From: Allolobophora icterica
Lineage: Eukaryota > Annelida > Clitellata > Crassiclitellata > Lumbricidae
Direction of reading: 5' to 3'
Assembly: GCA_963556255.1 (NCBI GenBank)
Contig: OY744604.1
Coordinates: forward strand, 76,152,736 to 76,216,735
DNA length: 64,000 nt
The notes below the pieces were generated by a model. The model was given only the letters and a program-made list of their open reading frames with translations, did not search any database and was not told the origin of the DNA. Numbering within the stretch: position 1 is the first letter of the stretch; each line of letters begins with the position of its first letter. A program made the position numbers and the translations under genes. Positions 11,691-24,288 of this stretch are shown here, piece after piece.

Positions 11691-12093
11691 CTGCAGTCCC
11701 CCCAAACCTGAAATCCTGGCGCCGCCAATGGACAGTAGTAGCGACACAACCCATTCAATGTGACCACCTCATTTTAAAGCTTTTTGGGGATTCAGGAATG
11801 TCATTTGTCTTGAAAACATGTCACAATATACAAAACACGGCCCTGCACACAAGTTACCCTTAAGCAGACGGTGCTTGGAGAATATTAGATAGTATTATTG
11901 TTTCTGACCAACTGAAGTCTGCTTGGCGTGAATCAGAAAATGGATGATTTTGCTGCATTCGTAGATCGTGACCTAGACTTCTAACTTCTCTTCAGGTTAA
12001 TTTTGCAGTTTCAGTTTACAGGTCCATTGCTTTATGATGTTTTTGCAATGTCGTGAGTTCTATATACGTACAGGCCTATGTACACTGTCCCCC

Positions 12094-13005
12094 TAACCGT
12101 GCAGTGGTGGCTGTCCGACAGATGTGTCAGGCAATGGATGCCCTTTCTAAATGGTTAGCCTCTAATCGTCTTGTTCTTAATTTCGTGTTAAACCCAGTTT
12201 ATCTGGCTTGGTGGTCGTAGGCGTCTGGCTGGCGTTGATCTGCCCTTGGTGGCTGATTCATTTCCGCATGTTACCTTCTTAGAATCGGTCCGAGATTTGG
12301 GAATTATTCTTGATAGTGAACTCTGATTCTCCCCTCATATAAATCAGCTTACTCGTACCTGCTACTATCAGCTGCGCCAGCTGCGGGTTATCTCTCGCTC
12401 CTTACCTCCTGATGCTGCAACTACCCTTATCCATGCCTTTGTCACCAGTCGACTTGACCATATGCTGCTCGAATCTGGCAGGCCTCCCACTTTCTCCGAC
12501 TGCTCGACTGGATCGGGTTCTTCGATCTGCTGCGCGTATCATTGGTCACCTTCATAAACGTGCCTCTGTCTCAGTCTATATTCGTGACACACTACACTGG
12601 CTTCCCATCTCGTAACGCGTCAACTAGGCCTATATAATAGCTGCGCTGATCTGGCGATGCCTTCTTGGCTGTGCCCGGTTTACTTATGTGAGCTTTGCTG
12701 TCCTGTCTCTTATGTGACTGGCCGCCGAGCCCTTCACTCTTCTTCTGCTGGTGAGCTCTTGGTTCCTTGTACGACCACCGCAACTAGGCAGCGTCGTGCT
12801 TTCTCTGTGGTCGGCCCCTCCATCTGAAATCAACTCCAATTGCAGATACGCCTGTTGCCTAAGAATAGTTCGCTTGTTTTTTATAAGTTACTTAAGTCCA
12901 GTTTATATTTCCGTGGTTGGGCTGGGAGCGCTTCTGAGTAGATAACTTGAGGGGCGCTATATTAAATGTTTTAAATGAATGAATGAATGAATGAATGAAT
13001 GAATA
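12094..13005 (+). mobile_element. 5'-truncated L2/CR1-type LINE fragment with TGAA tail
   Basis: Frameshifted forward translation gives RQMCQAMDALSKWLASNRL and FIWLGG-like pieces, then RDLGIILDSEL, a YYQLRQLRVISRSL block and a C-terminal LRLLPKNSSLVFYKLLKSSL block. These are parts of the reverse-transcriptase C-terminus of L2/CR1 LINEs. The 3' end has GGGGCGCTATATTAAATG followed by (AATG)n at about 12976-13004. Stops and frameshifts make it inactive. Confidence 0.75.
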
Positions 13006-13636
13006 TAAATGTAAAATTCGTTGGTTCGGAAAAGGTAATGGATCAGTAACGCTTTCTTAAGTAGCCTATGTGGTAACCGTGACCACTTATGGCATAAAAG
13101 AGTAGTCCCTTAAGCGAACTGGCCTTGAGGCAGTCATGGGTATGAAGCGACTTAATTTTTCTTAGCTTCGGCAAATGAGGGCGGGTCACGGCGTCATAAT
13201 GCAATACATTCGACAGACGGAGTTGGCCTATACCATTTGGAGAGATGACTGCCACTCCCTCGCTGTCTGATCTTCGCCCTCAGTCTGTAAACCCGATCTA
13301 CTGGTTGTTTCAAAGTCATCAATCAGCTGAACATTATCCAGTATTGCTAAAATTTAATAGCAGACAAACATGTGTTTCTAATTCGAATGGAATCAAACGT
13401 GGCTTATGTTCCCATCGCTTTAAAAGGCAGAGGAAATAAAACCAACTCAGCCACGACTATTTTTTGTCATAATTATTCCAACAGCAACATTGCTAAGACT
13501 CTAAATCAGACGACAACAGGCATTTCTCTGTTTTTGGAATAAAGCACAGCATTGTGCTCGTCTTAGAGTAGAACAAATAAGTTATTGTAGAGTGAATTGG
13601 CTTTTTGTGTGATGCACATATATTTATACACCGTCA
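13006..13636. other. Non-coding, no feature recognised
   Basis: No supportable gene in this stretch between the L2 fragment and the ATGT array. Confidence 0.4.
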
Positions 13637-13904
13637 TTACATGTTTGTTTGTATGTATGTATGTATGTATGTATGTATGTATGTATGTATGTATGTATGT
13701 ATGTATGTATGTATGTATGTATGTATGTATGTATGTATGTATGTATTTATGTATGTATGTATGTATGTATGTATGTATGTATGGCATTGTATGCATGTAT
13801 GTATGTATGTATGTATGTATGGCATTGTATGCAGATGTATGTATGTGTGTATGCATTTATGTGTAGATGTATGTATGCGTATATTTATGTATACAATTAT
13901 ATGC
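13637..13904. repeat. (ATGT)n microsatellite
   Basis: Near-perfect ATGT units for about 150 bp, then degenerate units interrupted by GGCATTGTATGC. Overlapping frames are artefacts. Confidence 0.95.
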
Positions 13905-14227
13905 ATGTTTGCATTCACGCATGTATATAATTTTATACTAGAATGTATCCATGCAACGATTTGCATCTGTTGTAATCTAGAACCAGTTTCATTGCAAATT
14001 GCCTATATTTTGTATGTTCTGTAAAGTGAAGAGCAGTTATTCCTCCATTTTTTTGTAGATTACATTGTGATATGCAGATCCAACTGTACTTACTTGCTAG
14101 AATCTATTTCAGTTTCTCGTGTTTCTTATTATCTGCATTGCCCAGGCAATGGCAAACGTGCCAATCCAGACCTACTTGCGCAATGAGTACACTGACCGTA
14201 CACTCGGTGGGTAGATGAGACAGCGAG

Positions 14228-14296
14228 GGAGAGGGCTGGCCAACCGCCCTTATAAGCCGAGGCTAAGAGAATGAAGTCGCTAACACTTTATACCCA
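14228..14296. repeat. Dispersed repeat, first copy
   Basis: The sequence from GGCTGGCCAACCGCCCT to CACTTTATACCCAT matches 17493-17563 with scattered differences. The two copies sit about 3.3 kb apart in the same orientation. Confidence 0.6.
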
Positions 14297-14384
14297 TGGC
14301 TGTCTCAGGGTTAGCTTGAGTTAGCTTAGCTTGTTCTTATCCTTAAAACGGCGGAACGCAGTCTATAGTTCAAGAGTAAACATA

Positions 14385-14452
14385 TGAAGAGCGCTCCTGG
14401 GTAGGTTTCTTGAAGGGCCGCTATATAAAATATCAGGATGAATGAATGAATG
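14385..14452 (+). mobile_element. L2-type LINE 3' tail
   Basis: AAGGGCCGCTATATAAAATATCAGGATGAATGAATGAATG is the L2-like 3' end signature with a short TGAA tail. Confidence 0.55.
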
Positions 14453-14459
14453 TTTCCGC

Positions 14460-15445
14460 CGAGAGTCAAGGAGGCATTTGAAACAAGCGCATCTGTATTT
14501 GCCAACTGTTTGACTAGTTATTGCTGGGCCCTCAGCCAGTAAGAAACGCAGCTGTTATTGTAATATAATTGATTTAGGAAACTAGCCTTTGTTTCGTCAC
14601 GCTACTGCAACTATCTCGCACAAACTCCGCAGGCCTAAACTCGGGGTAACTGTTCGTGTCTCCCGTAAGTGTTTTCAAGACAAATAGAAAATGTAGGTCG
14701 TTACGATTCTCAAAATAACCTGTGGAAAGTTTATCTTCGATCACGATCTCTTGTTATCACTAAATTGTGTAAACGTGCTGGACTGTTAATAATTAAGTCT
14801 GGGTCAAAATAAAGGCCAGGTCAGACTTTTAAAACTGTTTACACTATTGCATCTGTTTTTCTACTGACTTTGTATTGCTTTTTGCTACCGTATCTTGTAA
14901 AGTGTGAGCGTTTGTCGCGTGCTAATAAAGATTAGGCCTACTTAAGCTTATGAAGTATAGTAATTAAACGGATGAGCGAATTGTTATGTAACCTTTTGTT
15001 GTCGACAATTTTTGACATTTTAGTCATCGAGAGTTTTTGTCATCAAAGGCTATTTGCATGCCTAAAATTTTTAAGAATTATATTACGGCTGTTTTTAGGG
15101 GCCAATATTCCTGAAGACTTCGTTTTGTTATTCTTCGTTCCTGGGAACTTATTACTGGAGCCACCTTCCGAATGAAAATATAATTAACTGAAGAGTTAGT
15201 ATTAACTGAGAAAACTGGTAAAGATTACTCAGAATTTTCGTCTTTTATTTGACACTTTCATTGTTGTTGTTTATACAAGGCACTGCTTTACAAAGGACAT
15301 AATTGTGAGGCATGTATGATGTGTTGCCAAAGGCTTAGTGCGCGTGATGTGGACGGACATTTCGCAGCTTGTCAATCGTAATTGTTTTGCGAGAAAATGT
15401 CAAAAATTAACTTTGAGAAGCGAGAATAGACAATAATTAAGACCT
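14460..15445. other. Non-coding, no feature recognised
   Basis: AT-rich sequence. A 67-codon frame at 14972 has no recognisable motif. Confidence 0.4.
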
Positions 15446-15699
15446 GGTAGCGACAGAGGCGTAGCTAGGGGGGGAGCAGGGGGAGCGGCCGCTCCCCCTG
15501 AGACCATTTTCCAAGATGTGGGGCCTTTTCAGTTTATTTAATCCAATCGTTCAAAATATATTTATTCCAATTGTTCGAACGACATATTTTGTTTTCTGGA
15601 ACTCTAGAAAGTATCTATAAATTTTTTCTGGCAGTTTACCTCGTCCTTCAATATTAAAAGAAGAACATTGCAATCTTATAGTAGGCTAGGCCTATCTTT

Positions 15700-16152
15700 C
15701 GGGTTGAGTCGCGGTTGACTCTGAAAAGACTTTGCGATACTAGATGGGCATTCAGGAAATCAGCAGTACATATACTCTTGCAGAATTTGTCATCGCTAAT
15801 AGTTGCCCTGCATAGAATCGTGGATTGTGAGATTAAAAGCTGCACTGAGAAACAGCGAACTGAGGCAAATGGTATGCTTGTAACACTTGGTACATTCGAA
15901 GTGCTAGAGAACTCTTTCAGTTTATCCACATATTTACAGAGAAGTAGCATTGATTTGGTAACAGCTTCTTTATTCAACTATTTGAAAACGATATTAAAAA
16001 CATGCGAAATGAATTTAAATCTGAGTTTGAACGGATTGAGAATGAAGCAAGCGAGCTGGCTCAAAAATGTGATATTACTACTGACTATAAGCCACATAGA
16101 GTTAGAAAAAAAGAGATTCCATGACGAAATGTCAGTGGATGATGAAATATGA
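15700..16152 (+). pseudogene. hAT transposase fragment (ZMYM1-like region)
   Basis: The frame gives LKRLCDTRW, RTEANGML and LFNYLKTI, matching the spaced pattern of the central part of hAT/ZMYM1-type transposases (L+RL.DTRW ... R.EA.G). After about 16005 the coding signal moves to another frame (NEFKSEFERIENEASELA, then DYKPHRVRKKKRF), which shows a frameshift. Only the middle third of a transposase is present, so it is non-functional. Confidence 0.75.
16005..16131 (+). repeat. Arm 1 of an inverted duplication inside hAT E
   Basis: This 127-bp transposase segment recurs in opposite orientation at 16424-16552 with few differences; the spacer is about 292 bp. Confidence 0.85.
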
Positions 16153-16423
16153 TTCATGGTTGAAACCTAAATACTGTTACTAGATTGTGTCATAAATCTT
16201 GACTTGACTAGGCCTACTGTTCCTCACTCTGCTATGGCCTACACTCCTACAGTGGTTAGAGTGGTTTGGGTGAGCAGTAGGTTGAACTTTAGGTGCACTT
16301 ATTTGCATTGGTTTAAGCTAATTATGACTGCAAATTATCATAATTATAATTCAAGCCAATCATACAAGCACATATCATAACGTATGATATCTCACAGTTC
16401 TAGTCCCATGTCACCTAAATGAA

Positions 16424-16552
16424 CATTTCCTTATGGAATCTCTTTCTTTTTCGAACTCTATGTGGCTTATAGTCAGTAGTAATATCACATTTTTTTAGCC
16501 AGCTCGGTTGCTTCATTCTCAATCCGTTCAAACTCAGATTTAAATTCATTTC
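16424..16552 (-). repeat. Arm 2 of the inverted duplication inside hAT E
   Basis: Reverse-complement copy of 16005-16131. A transcript across both could fold into a long stem. Confidence 0.85.
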
Positions 16553-16637
16553 AAAGAAGAGTTTCATTGGAACGCATGCGTGAGCAGTGGGAACGCAAGC
16601 AAAGAATTTCGAGAGCAGTGGGAACGCCGTTCCCACT

Positions 16638-17163
16638 CCACTTTAACCTCTGATGGCCTACCTTCTAGTCGTTTGGCGTGCCTCAATCGATTGCAACGCT
16701 CTGCGGCACGCCTTTTTGGTTCAATACAAAAATTTGGTCAGGTCTCTGGTTATATGCTGGAGGTCCTGCATTGGCTCCAGCCAACTGTCAGCCAGCGTGT
16801 AGTATATGAGTTGTTTCCCTGGTCTGGAGGTGCTTGCTGGGATGCGCTCCAGCTTATCTGCGGGTCCTTTGCCGCCCGATGCTGGGAGTTCAGGGTAGTC
16901 GTCGCCTCGGATCTTCAGGCAAAGGGGTACTCATTGTGCCTTTTGCCGGACAGCCACCATGCAGAACCGCCTTTTCAGTGGTGACCCGACGGCATGGAAA
17001 GGCTTCCCCCGGATCCGCGCCTGTTCCTCAGAACTCTCTCTGATACGTGTAGGTTCTATACTCGATTGAAAAACTGTCTTGTTTGGCTGTGCTGGAATCG
17101 GAAGCATAGATCTGAGTAGCCCCATGGAAGAGGTGCTATATAAATACCCGAATGAATGAATGA
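16638..17163 (+). mobile_element. L2-type LINE fragment nested in hAT E
   Basis: The translation contains CLNRLQRSAARLFG and VLHWLQPTVSQRV, the C-terminal RT region of L2/CR1 LINEs. The 3' end is GAGGTGCTATATAAATACCCGAATGAATGAATG. It is 5'-truncated and frameshifted. Confidence 0.7.
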
Positions 17164-17375
17164 ACAAATAGCACAACTAAAAGATTTGAGCATTTGCTAT
17201 ACATATTACTTTTGCCACCTTTTGAGTGTTTCAGTGTTTCTATTTAAAATAAAAAATAAATACTTATAATCATAATGACTGTAATTAATTGAAATTATTA
17301 ATTTTGGAAGTTGGGGCCTTTTTTATGTGCTCGCTCCCCCTGGTGTTAAAACCTGGCTACGCCACTGGGTAGCGA

Positions 17376-20300
17376 GACCAGTGATGGAATGCTACTGAAA
17401 ATAAAAATCATGTTAGATTGTAAAGATTTTAATGAAGATTCAGTACCGGTATGCATGAATAAGTGGGAAGGTTAGACGGCGTCGGGGGGGGGGACTGGCC
17501 AGCCGTCCTCATATGCTGAGGCAAAGAATAACGAAGTCGCAAATTTTAACACTTCATACCCATCAATAATAATAATAATAATAATCTTCGTTTAATATCT
17601 TCAAACTGACAATTACGCAGTATGATTACAAATCAGTATGAACGAATGATCACAAGTTATTACAGGAGTTGAATTTTAACTGTATACGGCAGCCTTGCAA
17701 GGCGCCCATCACGTCCTTCATCTCGTTTTCACAAACGCGCCATCTCGCGAATAATAGGCTGAGTGGACCTTGGCAGGGCTACGGGAGGCGATACCGCTAC
17801 CTACTGCACTTCACGCCAGTGATGTTACCACTACTCTATGGACCCCCTCAAGGATAGCTTACTGGAATGCTCTTCTGTTCTTCCTCTTCATGAACTGCCG
17901 CCAGTCCGTGGTCTGAGGTTACTTATGCGCAAGTTTAACTGCTCACAGCTGATGCCGCAATTAGGTTCCAAAATATTAATTAATCAGTCAATTGATCAAT
18001 CTATTGGTTGAGTTACTGTGGGAAAAGCGCAAATGATTGCGCTCACTGGTCGATTAGTGCAAACCGTTACGCTCAGTGACTGCTGAGGTTGAGATTCTGT
18101 TGAATACGCTGCATTCGGAGATCCGTAACGCTTCTGAAGTAGTGCTGTTCTGTTCTCACAACGCGTAGATAACTTATTTCAAACAGCTGTTACACAACGA
18201 AGATTTTCCTGGAATCTAGTTTTGCAAACATAATAGAATGACCGTTAGATTATTAAAAGACTTACTCTGATTCTCTGTATATTCGCATTCATCTATATCA
18301 ACTGAGTTTTATGAAGTTAGATTGGGATTAATTATGTTTTGGCCAGCGTCGATGTACTCTTAGGCATCATAGCGTATAACAATAGTAAGGTTAGTTTATA
18401 GTGAAACTGCCACTGGGTCTTAATCAGCCAGCAGAGAACAGGACCCGGCCGAAGAAATTTGCATTACGGAATGGATCTTGATCGTTTGATTCGGACCACA
18501 CGACCTCTGCTAAGCACGAACGGCAGTCATAAGATTTCTACAGTTGTATGCAGCAATAATAATTTATCAAGGCAACAACTATTTTGCCAGGACGGTGGAA
18601 AAAGGTAATAACCGGCAAAAACCTGGCAAAATCCCTGGTAAAAACTTGCAGTTTGCTGTTATTGGGACCACGACAAATTCTTTTTTTAAAATAACAAAAC
18701 TAAACAATACTATAATAGTCCTGATGGTGCATTTACACTGTGTAAATGCTAATCATGTTCTGACAGTTATTAATTTCTCAAAGTGTCAGCCAGTCAGTGT
18801 CACTATCAGTATCGGTATCAGCATAGGCTGATAAAATTATGTTGATAATGGTGTGACTGATCAGTTCATCACTGAGTAGGCTTAAATCTAATGTTCTATC
18901 TCCAGTGTCCAATACACGAGGACCACGAAGCATCCGGTAACAAATAATGAAATGGCTGAAAAGCCTTTTTCAACCTGACTTCAATGGCATCTGCTGACCT
19001 GCATGGTACTTCAGATTCTCATACTCGGTGAGCATTAACCGCTCATGACAAGCATCGGCCATACTTACTTAATAAGTGTTTTTGTCTCTGCCGCGGTGAA
19101 ATGTTGTGCTAAAACTTTCCTATCGGCGTCAGCGGCCTTTGATGTCATACGATGTCGTTAAACGGTTTAACCAAGGACGCCTTTTAATATCTACACTATA
19201 ACACAGACGTAGGCCTAACTGTTGGATCTCTGACGCAGACTAATGGGATTTTTTAGTACATGACATCATTTAAATCATGACCATTTGATTACGTCATGGT
19301 TTAGTTTATCTCCATTATTTGACGTCGTCAACTTAATGAGCCTAGTCGGTTTAATGAGCTTCAACTGCCTTTCTGTTGGTTCATCAAATATCTTTTACTG
19401 TCAAGGGTTGTTAATCATCTGAAGAAGGTAAGTAATAATTTTATATAACAATTAATTATCGCTTTGCCTTTTGAGTATGGCTGAACATTTATTTTTCAGA
19501 CTAAGTGCCAAATAGGCTAAACAATAAAGTGAGATTACCAATGTAGCAGGTAATGCAAACAACTATTAGAGGGGTTTCATCGGCTGCAGAACTTAATCGT
19601 AATCGTCTCAGCTTATTCACGAGCGCTGCGTCGTTTAGGAGTTGTCCAGAGATCGTTGTCCATTCATGGTCCGAGTCCGGTTGCCAGAGACCAGAAACGG
19701 GCAACGCAGCTTAAGGCAGCTAACATGAACTTTCTTGTCTGTCTTGCTTTCGGAACCTTTTTATCATAGTTGCTAACAATAATTGTTATTGTTATTGGTG
19801 AAAAGAGTTTAGCATGCATATGCAGGGTGTTCAAGAAGTTCCAATATCTTCATTGATGCAAATAAGAAGAACAAGCCATTAGGTTAAACGATTTATGGAA
19901 TTCAAGTGATCAGTGGTAATTCATTGTAGGGTTACCGTTAGGCTACTCGAAAATATGTATCACAAAAACTTGACCACAGGCTGTAGGTTTACATGTTCGT
20001 CTGATTCATCAGCATCGTTTCAATATGATTTGGCTTTCTATGGACAGAATTTAATGAGGATACTTACTATCATGTTCCTTTAGAAGAAATTTAAGAAAAA
20101 CCTTTATAATTACTGTATCTGGAAATAGACGACAAATTAACTTATATTTGAACCATCTCAGTCAGTTTTTGCAAACTGAAAAAATAAAGGTTGAATGATA
20201 ATTAAATATTACTCACCTTCAACGATTTCAGTTAAATTTCTGTTTGGTACCAGTTTAACAATGATTTTACAGGGTGTCGTAATGACAGAGAGTCGAAAGT

Positions 20301-21358
20301 ACAGTGCGGACGATCGGTGATCCAGGACAAAATAGAATTGCCCTTCACAGTCAAGTTGCATTACTGCGCATGTTTAACCTCGGTTTCGACAAACTGTGTT
20401 TTTCTTTACTGTGCATTCTCAAACGCTTAACCATTCTTCTGCTGGTCATAAGTTTCAGTACTTTTTAGCTTGACAATGTTTATTGTGGTATTTCACGCAG
20501 TCACATAGCATGCAATGTATCAGTAATAATTTGTTTGTTTATGCAGAATAAAAACACATTCTGCAATTATACATAGGGGCCTACCTTTCATCTCTATTTA
20601 CAAATCAGTAAGGTACTGGATCGCGTTTGACCTAAGCTTGATGACAATTTTTGGTCCGTCCATCTGTGAAGGTTTCCAGATGTAGAAGCTATACGTCCAA
20701 TGCAATCAGCAGACTACTCAGGAATGCCTGCTCTGCTGCACAGACCTTGTGGTCTTAGAGCTATTTGGACGATGCGTTTTTTGCTGACTACGAGAAAGGG
20801 ACAGACCTAAAATTGCTGGCAGCTACTGTAAGAGGATATGTGGAAATTCTGTAGAATGAAAGTCTGCAGAATTTCTCCGCTGAGTGAATTGACGAAATTA
20901 TTACACTTTTCGTGCTGCCTTTTGTGGTGCAAGAAATGGCCCTCACCTAATAATTGTAAATTGATAGCATCTCATATAATATCGTAATTTAAAGAAAGCT
21001 GCCATATTTAGTCAAACTATTTTGTCGAGCAGTTCTCTGCGGATTGCCAGCCAGACTGATGAAACAACTGCACAAGATAATAAATAGAGTATAGGAACCA
21101 AACTCCATCCAAGGAATAAGCTTATATGGACTAATTGCTATCCAACAGATCTAGATAAATCTGTTTATCAACAAATTGCTAGTGCATGTTGACAAACTAA
21201 AAGGCAACACTGCGTAAACGAGATAAGAGGCTGGTCAAAATACATAAGCAGGAACATTTTGATGTGCGAAAGCGCGGCATCTGTATTCTGTATGTCTTCA
21301 CGGGTCGAAGAGCACAGCGATCGTTAACCTACCTGACTCGATACTGGAACACATAGAT
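17376..21358. other. Long non-coding stretch
   Basis: It holds the second copy of the dispersed repeat (17493-17563), a short (AAT)n at 17567-17584, and otherwise unremarkable AT-rich DNA. A minus-strand frame at 19501-19704 has no family I recognise. No gene is supported. Confidence 0.4.
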
Positions 21359-21366
21359 CTCTAGTC

Positions 21367-21488
21367 CAGCGGTTCCCAAACGAATCAAATTTTAGTAGGC
21401 TTAAAAATGCTTAATTTTATACAATGAGTACCGAGACTGCCAAGATATTCACAAGTGGGTCCCAACCCAGAGAATTTGTGAACCGCTG
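21367..21488. mobile_element. Very short hAT-like MITE F
   Basis: The 122-bp unit has ends CAGCGGTTCCCAAAC and TTTGTGAACCGCTG, an imperfect inverted repeat of the GGTTC.CAAA type. No clear target duplication was found. Confidence 0.5.
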
Positions 21489-22819
21489 GTCCAGCATGTG
21501 CATTGTGCATATAATTATTCTTATATGTGCTAGCATTTGTCATGTTGCCAAAACTTAAGACTGCGCAGTTGAGCCTTGAGGACTATTAACAACGATCATA
21601 ACAAGAAATCACATATATCAAGGTACGCCTCGTACAGTATAATCAACCTATCACATAGTTGCCTAAATGAAAACCGTTGAATAGTTGCATTAAGCTATTT
21701 ACTGAGTTGAAATACAAGTCTAGGTCATTTGCAGCGAGCGTCGATGAAAGATTACAATACAAAGTTGTAGAAGTTATAAGCTATTCACCATCGCTCACAT
21801 CGTTGACAGATTATAATAATTATCTGATCATAAAGATGACCCACGTTTGGTTTTGTGTACGACCTCTGAACTTGTCTAGTCTTATCTTATCTTATCTGAA
21901 AATTTATAAAGCGCTTCTCTCAGCAGGGCTATACAGAAGCGCTCTCAACGTGACAGGTCCGTAAACTTAGCTACTTAAGTAAATAAGAGCACAGTAAATA
22001 ATCCCGACGACTAGTTTAAGTGATTTATTTTCGCTTTGTCGTCTATGACAAATCCTAAATTACAAAAGGTACTCATGCGCCTAAGACGAGCATCAAGGAT
22101 TTATGAGAACTTTGCTATAAAAATATAACCTCATTAAATACCTTACAACTATATAACAGATGCCAACTCAAACTAAAGTATGCAGTCCAGATACATGAAA
22201 TACGCCTGCATTTTAGGCACATCGCACAACGCCATAGATGAGCCAATTTATTGATAGTTCCTTGATATTCGTACCCAGCGTTCAAAAAGGAGTAGATGGT
22301 TGAAAAAGCAAAACGACAATAATTCAAATGTTGTTTGATTGCAGCACCTGCAAGAAGATATGCGCAACTCCAGTACATTGAAACTGGACTGGAGAAGTGA
22401 CAACAACAGTAAAGTGACGGAATTAAAACACTTTCCAATCTGTCTCCTGCCTCACTTAGGTCGTAATTGTATAATGATGGCTGCTTACACGAGTCATCAG
22501 TTAGAGAATGCCTCATGGAAATCGACCTTATGAAGGCTCAGTCTTAAACATTTTTGTCAGATCAGCCCCAATAAACTCTGAGAATGAAGAAACAAATCTA
22601 TTTGCTGCGTAAGCAAAAGAAAGCGAGAAACGAACTACACGCAGTGCATGGCTTATGCAAAATCAGTTAACAGGCGTAATCATATTAACAACAATGACAC
22701 TGTTATATTATAATAATATAATATTTCTGTTTATCGACAAGCTCACTGGCAAACGGCAGTAAGTTACATTGAAACAACTGAAGCATTAAGGCACAATTAT
22801 CAAGATCTTAATTAACACA
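21489..22819. other. Non-coding, no supported gene
   Basis: Overlapping frames at 22115-22533 on both strands have no recognisable motif or neighbouring consistent exon. Confidence 0.35.
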
Positions 22820-22960
22820 CCTCTTGGCGGCCTGTTAAGCGCCCGCTCATTTTACTGCTGCCCCTAGGGAGTGGAAGGCTGAGTCGAATTAGAGGGACTT
22901 ACGGGTATCGAATCACGACTTTTCAAGATCTAATGCTCTTCAGGCCAGAGTGTTACTATT
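22820..22960 (-). mobile_element. Probable tRNA-derived SINE
   Basis: On the minus strand a box-B-like TGATTCGATACCC (about 22903-22915) follows a box-A-like region (about 22927-22948). Downstream comes GGGGCAGCAGTAAAATGAGC and GCGCTTAACAGGCCGCC. The order fits a tRNA-derived SINE head plus body. Confidence 0.5.
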
Positions 22961-23289
22961 CTTCTATCTCCCTAACAATTATTTACAAGAAATGTACCTA
23001 AGAAAAGATTTTGAGTGAATTTAGCATATATAGTCTGTTAAAATCGAATCAAAATAGCATGTCAAACATACAGATGGCCTCAACCAATAACAACGTGCTG
23101 TCGGTGTACTGCAACTCAGCCATAGATTGTTCAACTCGGGTGTAACACTCTAGGTCGTCGCTTTTTCATCAATCACATTCTATCAGCCTTGTCAACGAAA
23201 ACTACGATAAGAGGTAAGCAGCGATTATCTAGTAATGCTGAGTCAACACGTCAACTTAATCGTTGTGGACAACATTTCTCTTTCTCTCT

Positions 23290-23481
23290 TCTCGTGAGGC
23301 AGAGTAGCCGCATAGTTAGAGCGCTCACCGCGGAGAGTTCGGGTTCGAGCTTCGCCTGAGACGGTTACTCTGTAGAGACCTTGAGCAAGTCCTTCACCCA
23401 CAATTTCTCAGCGCCATCGATTGATGCTTGGCCGGCAGAAAGTGGAGATTAGTAAGTACATCGTAATGAATAAATAAATAA
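23290..23481 (+). mobile_element. tRNA-derived SINE
   Basis: The box A match TAGCCGCATAGTTAGAGCG (23305-23323) and box B match GGGTTCGAGC (23341-23350) have tRNA-like spacing. A body with TTGAGCAAGTCCTTCACCCA and a 3' AATAAATAAATAA tail follow. It cannot be a real tRNA gene because the acceptor and anticodon stems do not form. Confidence 0.75.
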
Positions 23482-23757
23482 CTACGCTCTAGATCAGTAC
23501 AAATAATATTATTAGGACAGTACATTAATTTTCATTTAATGTGTGATGCCATCTTTGAAAATTTACTCATCACAATTTATAATTAATAGAACATGGCATA
23601 ATGTTTCGGTTGCCGGTGTACTGCAACTCAGCCATAGCAAAACTTCTCGACGCATGAATCCTTGAGTTCTGAGTGATTCGCCTGTGCCCTTCAATTGAAT
23701 TGGCGGGTATACGATACTTTTTTGCACAGTTAACAAATTATTCAATATAATTCAATA

Positions 23758-23902
23758 TGTCAATTTCTAACCTCTCGGATATTATACCAAGTGCAATTCC
23801 TAACCTCTCGGATGGTTTACCAAGTGCAATTCCTAACCTCTCGGATAGTTTGCCGAGGGCAATTCATAACCTCTCGGATAATTATAATTTACCAAGTGCA
23901 GC
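23758..23902. repeat. Minisatellite, about 35-38-bp unit, four copies
   Basis: Four copies of AACCTCTCGGAT separated by variants of AGTTTACCAAGTGCAATTCCT. Confidence 0.85.
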
Positions 23903-24282
23903 TGTGATGAGTGACGATTATTAATTGGGTCATTCAACCTACATAGTAGTGATAACTATGAAGGCCCTTCAACGCATTTGTGTATTTTCCTATCTTCGTT
24001 CAGATCCTGTTTGCAGTTAGAGCCTGCTAATTGTTCTGGCAATGGTTGGTAATTTCCTAAAATTATGCTGATGAGATCTAATTGTTCAGATGCATTTCTA
24101 AACTGATCCATTTACGATACATTCAAACTGCGTTTGCAAACCGAAGCACCCGCTATATACCCCTATCAATAATATAAAACATCTTAACTCTTCTGAATCC
24201 TATTGGATATTCATGTGCAAGCGACTACAGATACGATGAATAAATATCAAAATGCATAAAATTAGATACACGTGCAGGTTGT

Positions 24283-24288
24283 TTTATT
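24283..24288 (-). promoter_or_regulatory. Candidate polyadenylation signal of the receptor gene
   Basis: AATAAA on the minus strand about 460 bases downstream of the receptor stop codon; no closer canonical AATAAA was noticed. Confidence 0.4.

Larger units (their letters stand above)
10325..11738. mobile_element. hAT-like element C, imperfect 8-bp TSD
   Basis: The element proper is 10333-11730. Ends CAGTGGTGGCGCCAAG and CTGGCGCCGCCAATG form an imperfect TIR. The flanks are GACAGCAG (10325-10332) and GACAGTAG (11731-11738), a 7/8 match. The interior holds a second hAT-like MITE and a long purine-rich tract, and no transposase. Confidence 0.7.
15446..17375. mobile_element. hAT DNA transposon E with perfect 8-bp TSD
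   Basis: The element proper is 15454-17367. The tips CAGAGGCGTAGCTAGG and CCTGGCTACGCCACTG form an imperfect 16-bp TIR, flanked by exact 8-bp duplications GGTAGCGA at 15446-15453 and 17368-17375. G-rich CAGGGGGAGC motifs lie inside both ends. The interior holds transposase remnants, an inverted duplication of part of that coding sequence, and an L2 LINE insertion. Confidence 0.9.

Noticed and set aside
11504..11767. Pro/Ser/Phe-rich minus-strand proteins
   Set aside because: Compositional artefact of a purine-rich tract.
15654..15977. 107-residue minus-strand protein
   Set aside because: Antisense to a recognisable hAT transposase fragment.
22339..22533. Plus-strand exon with a GATTGCAG acceptor and a stop
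   Set aside because: No recognisable motif and no compatible upstream exon found; the minus-strand frame overlapping it is equally long.
23290..23360. tRNA gene
   Set aside because: Box A and B are present but the cloverleaf stems do not form, and a SINE body and tail follow.
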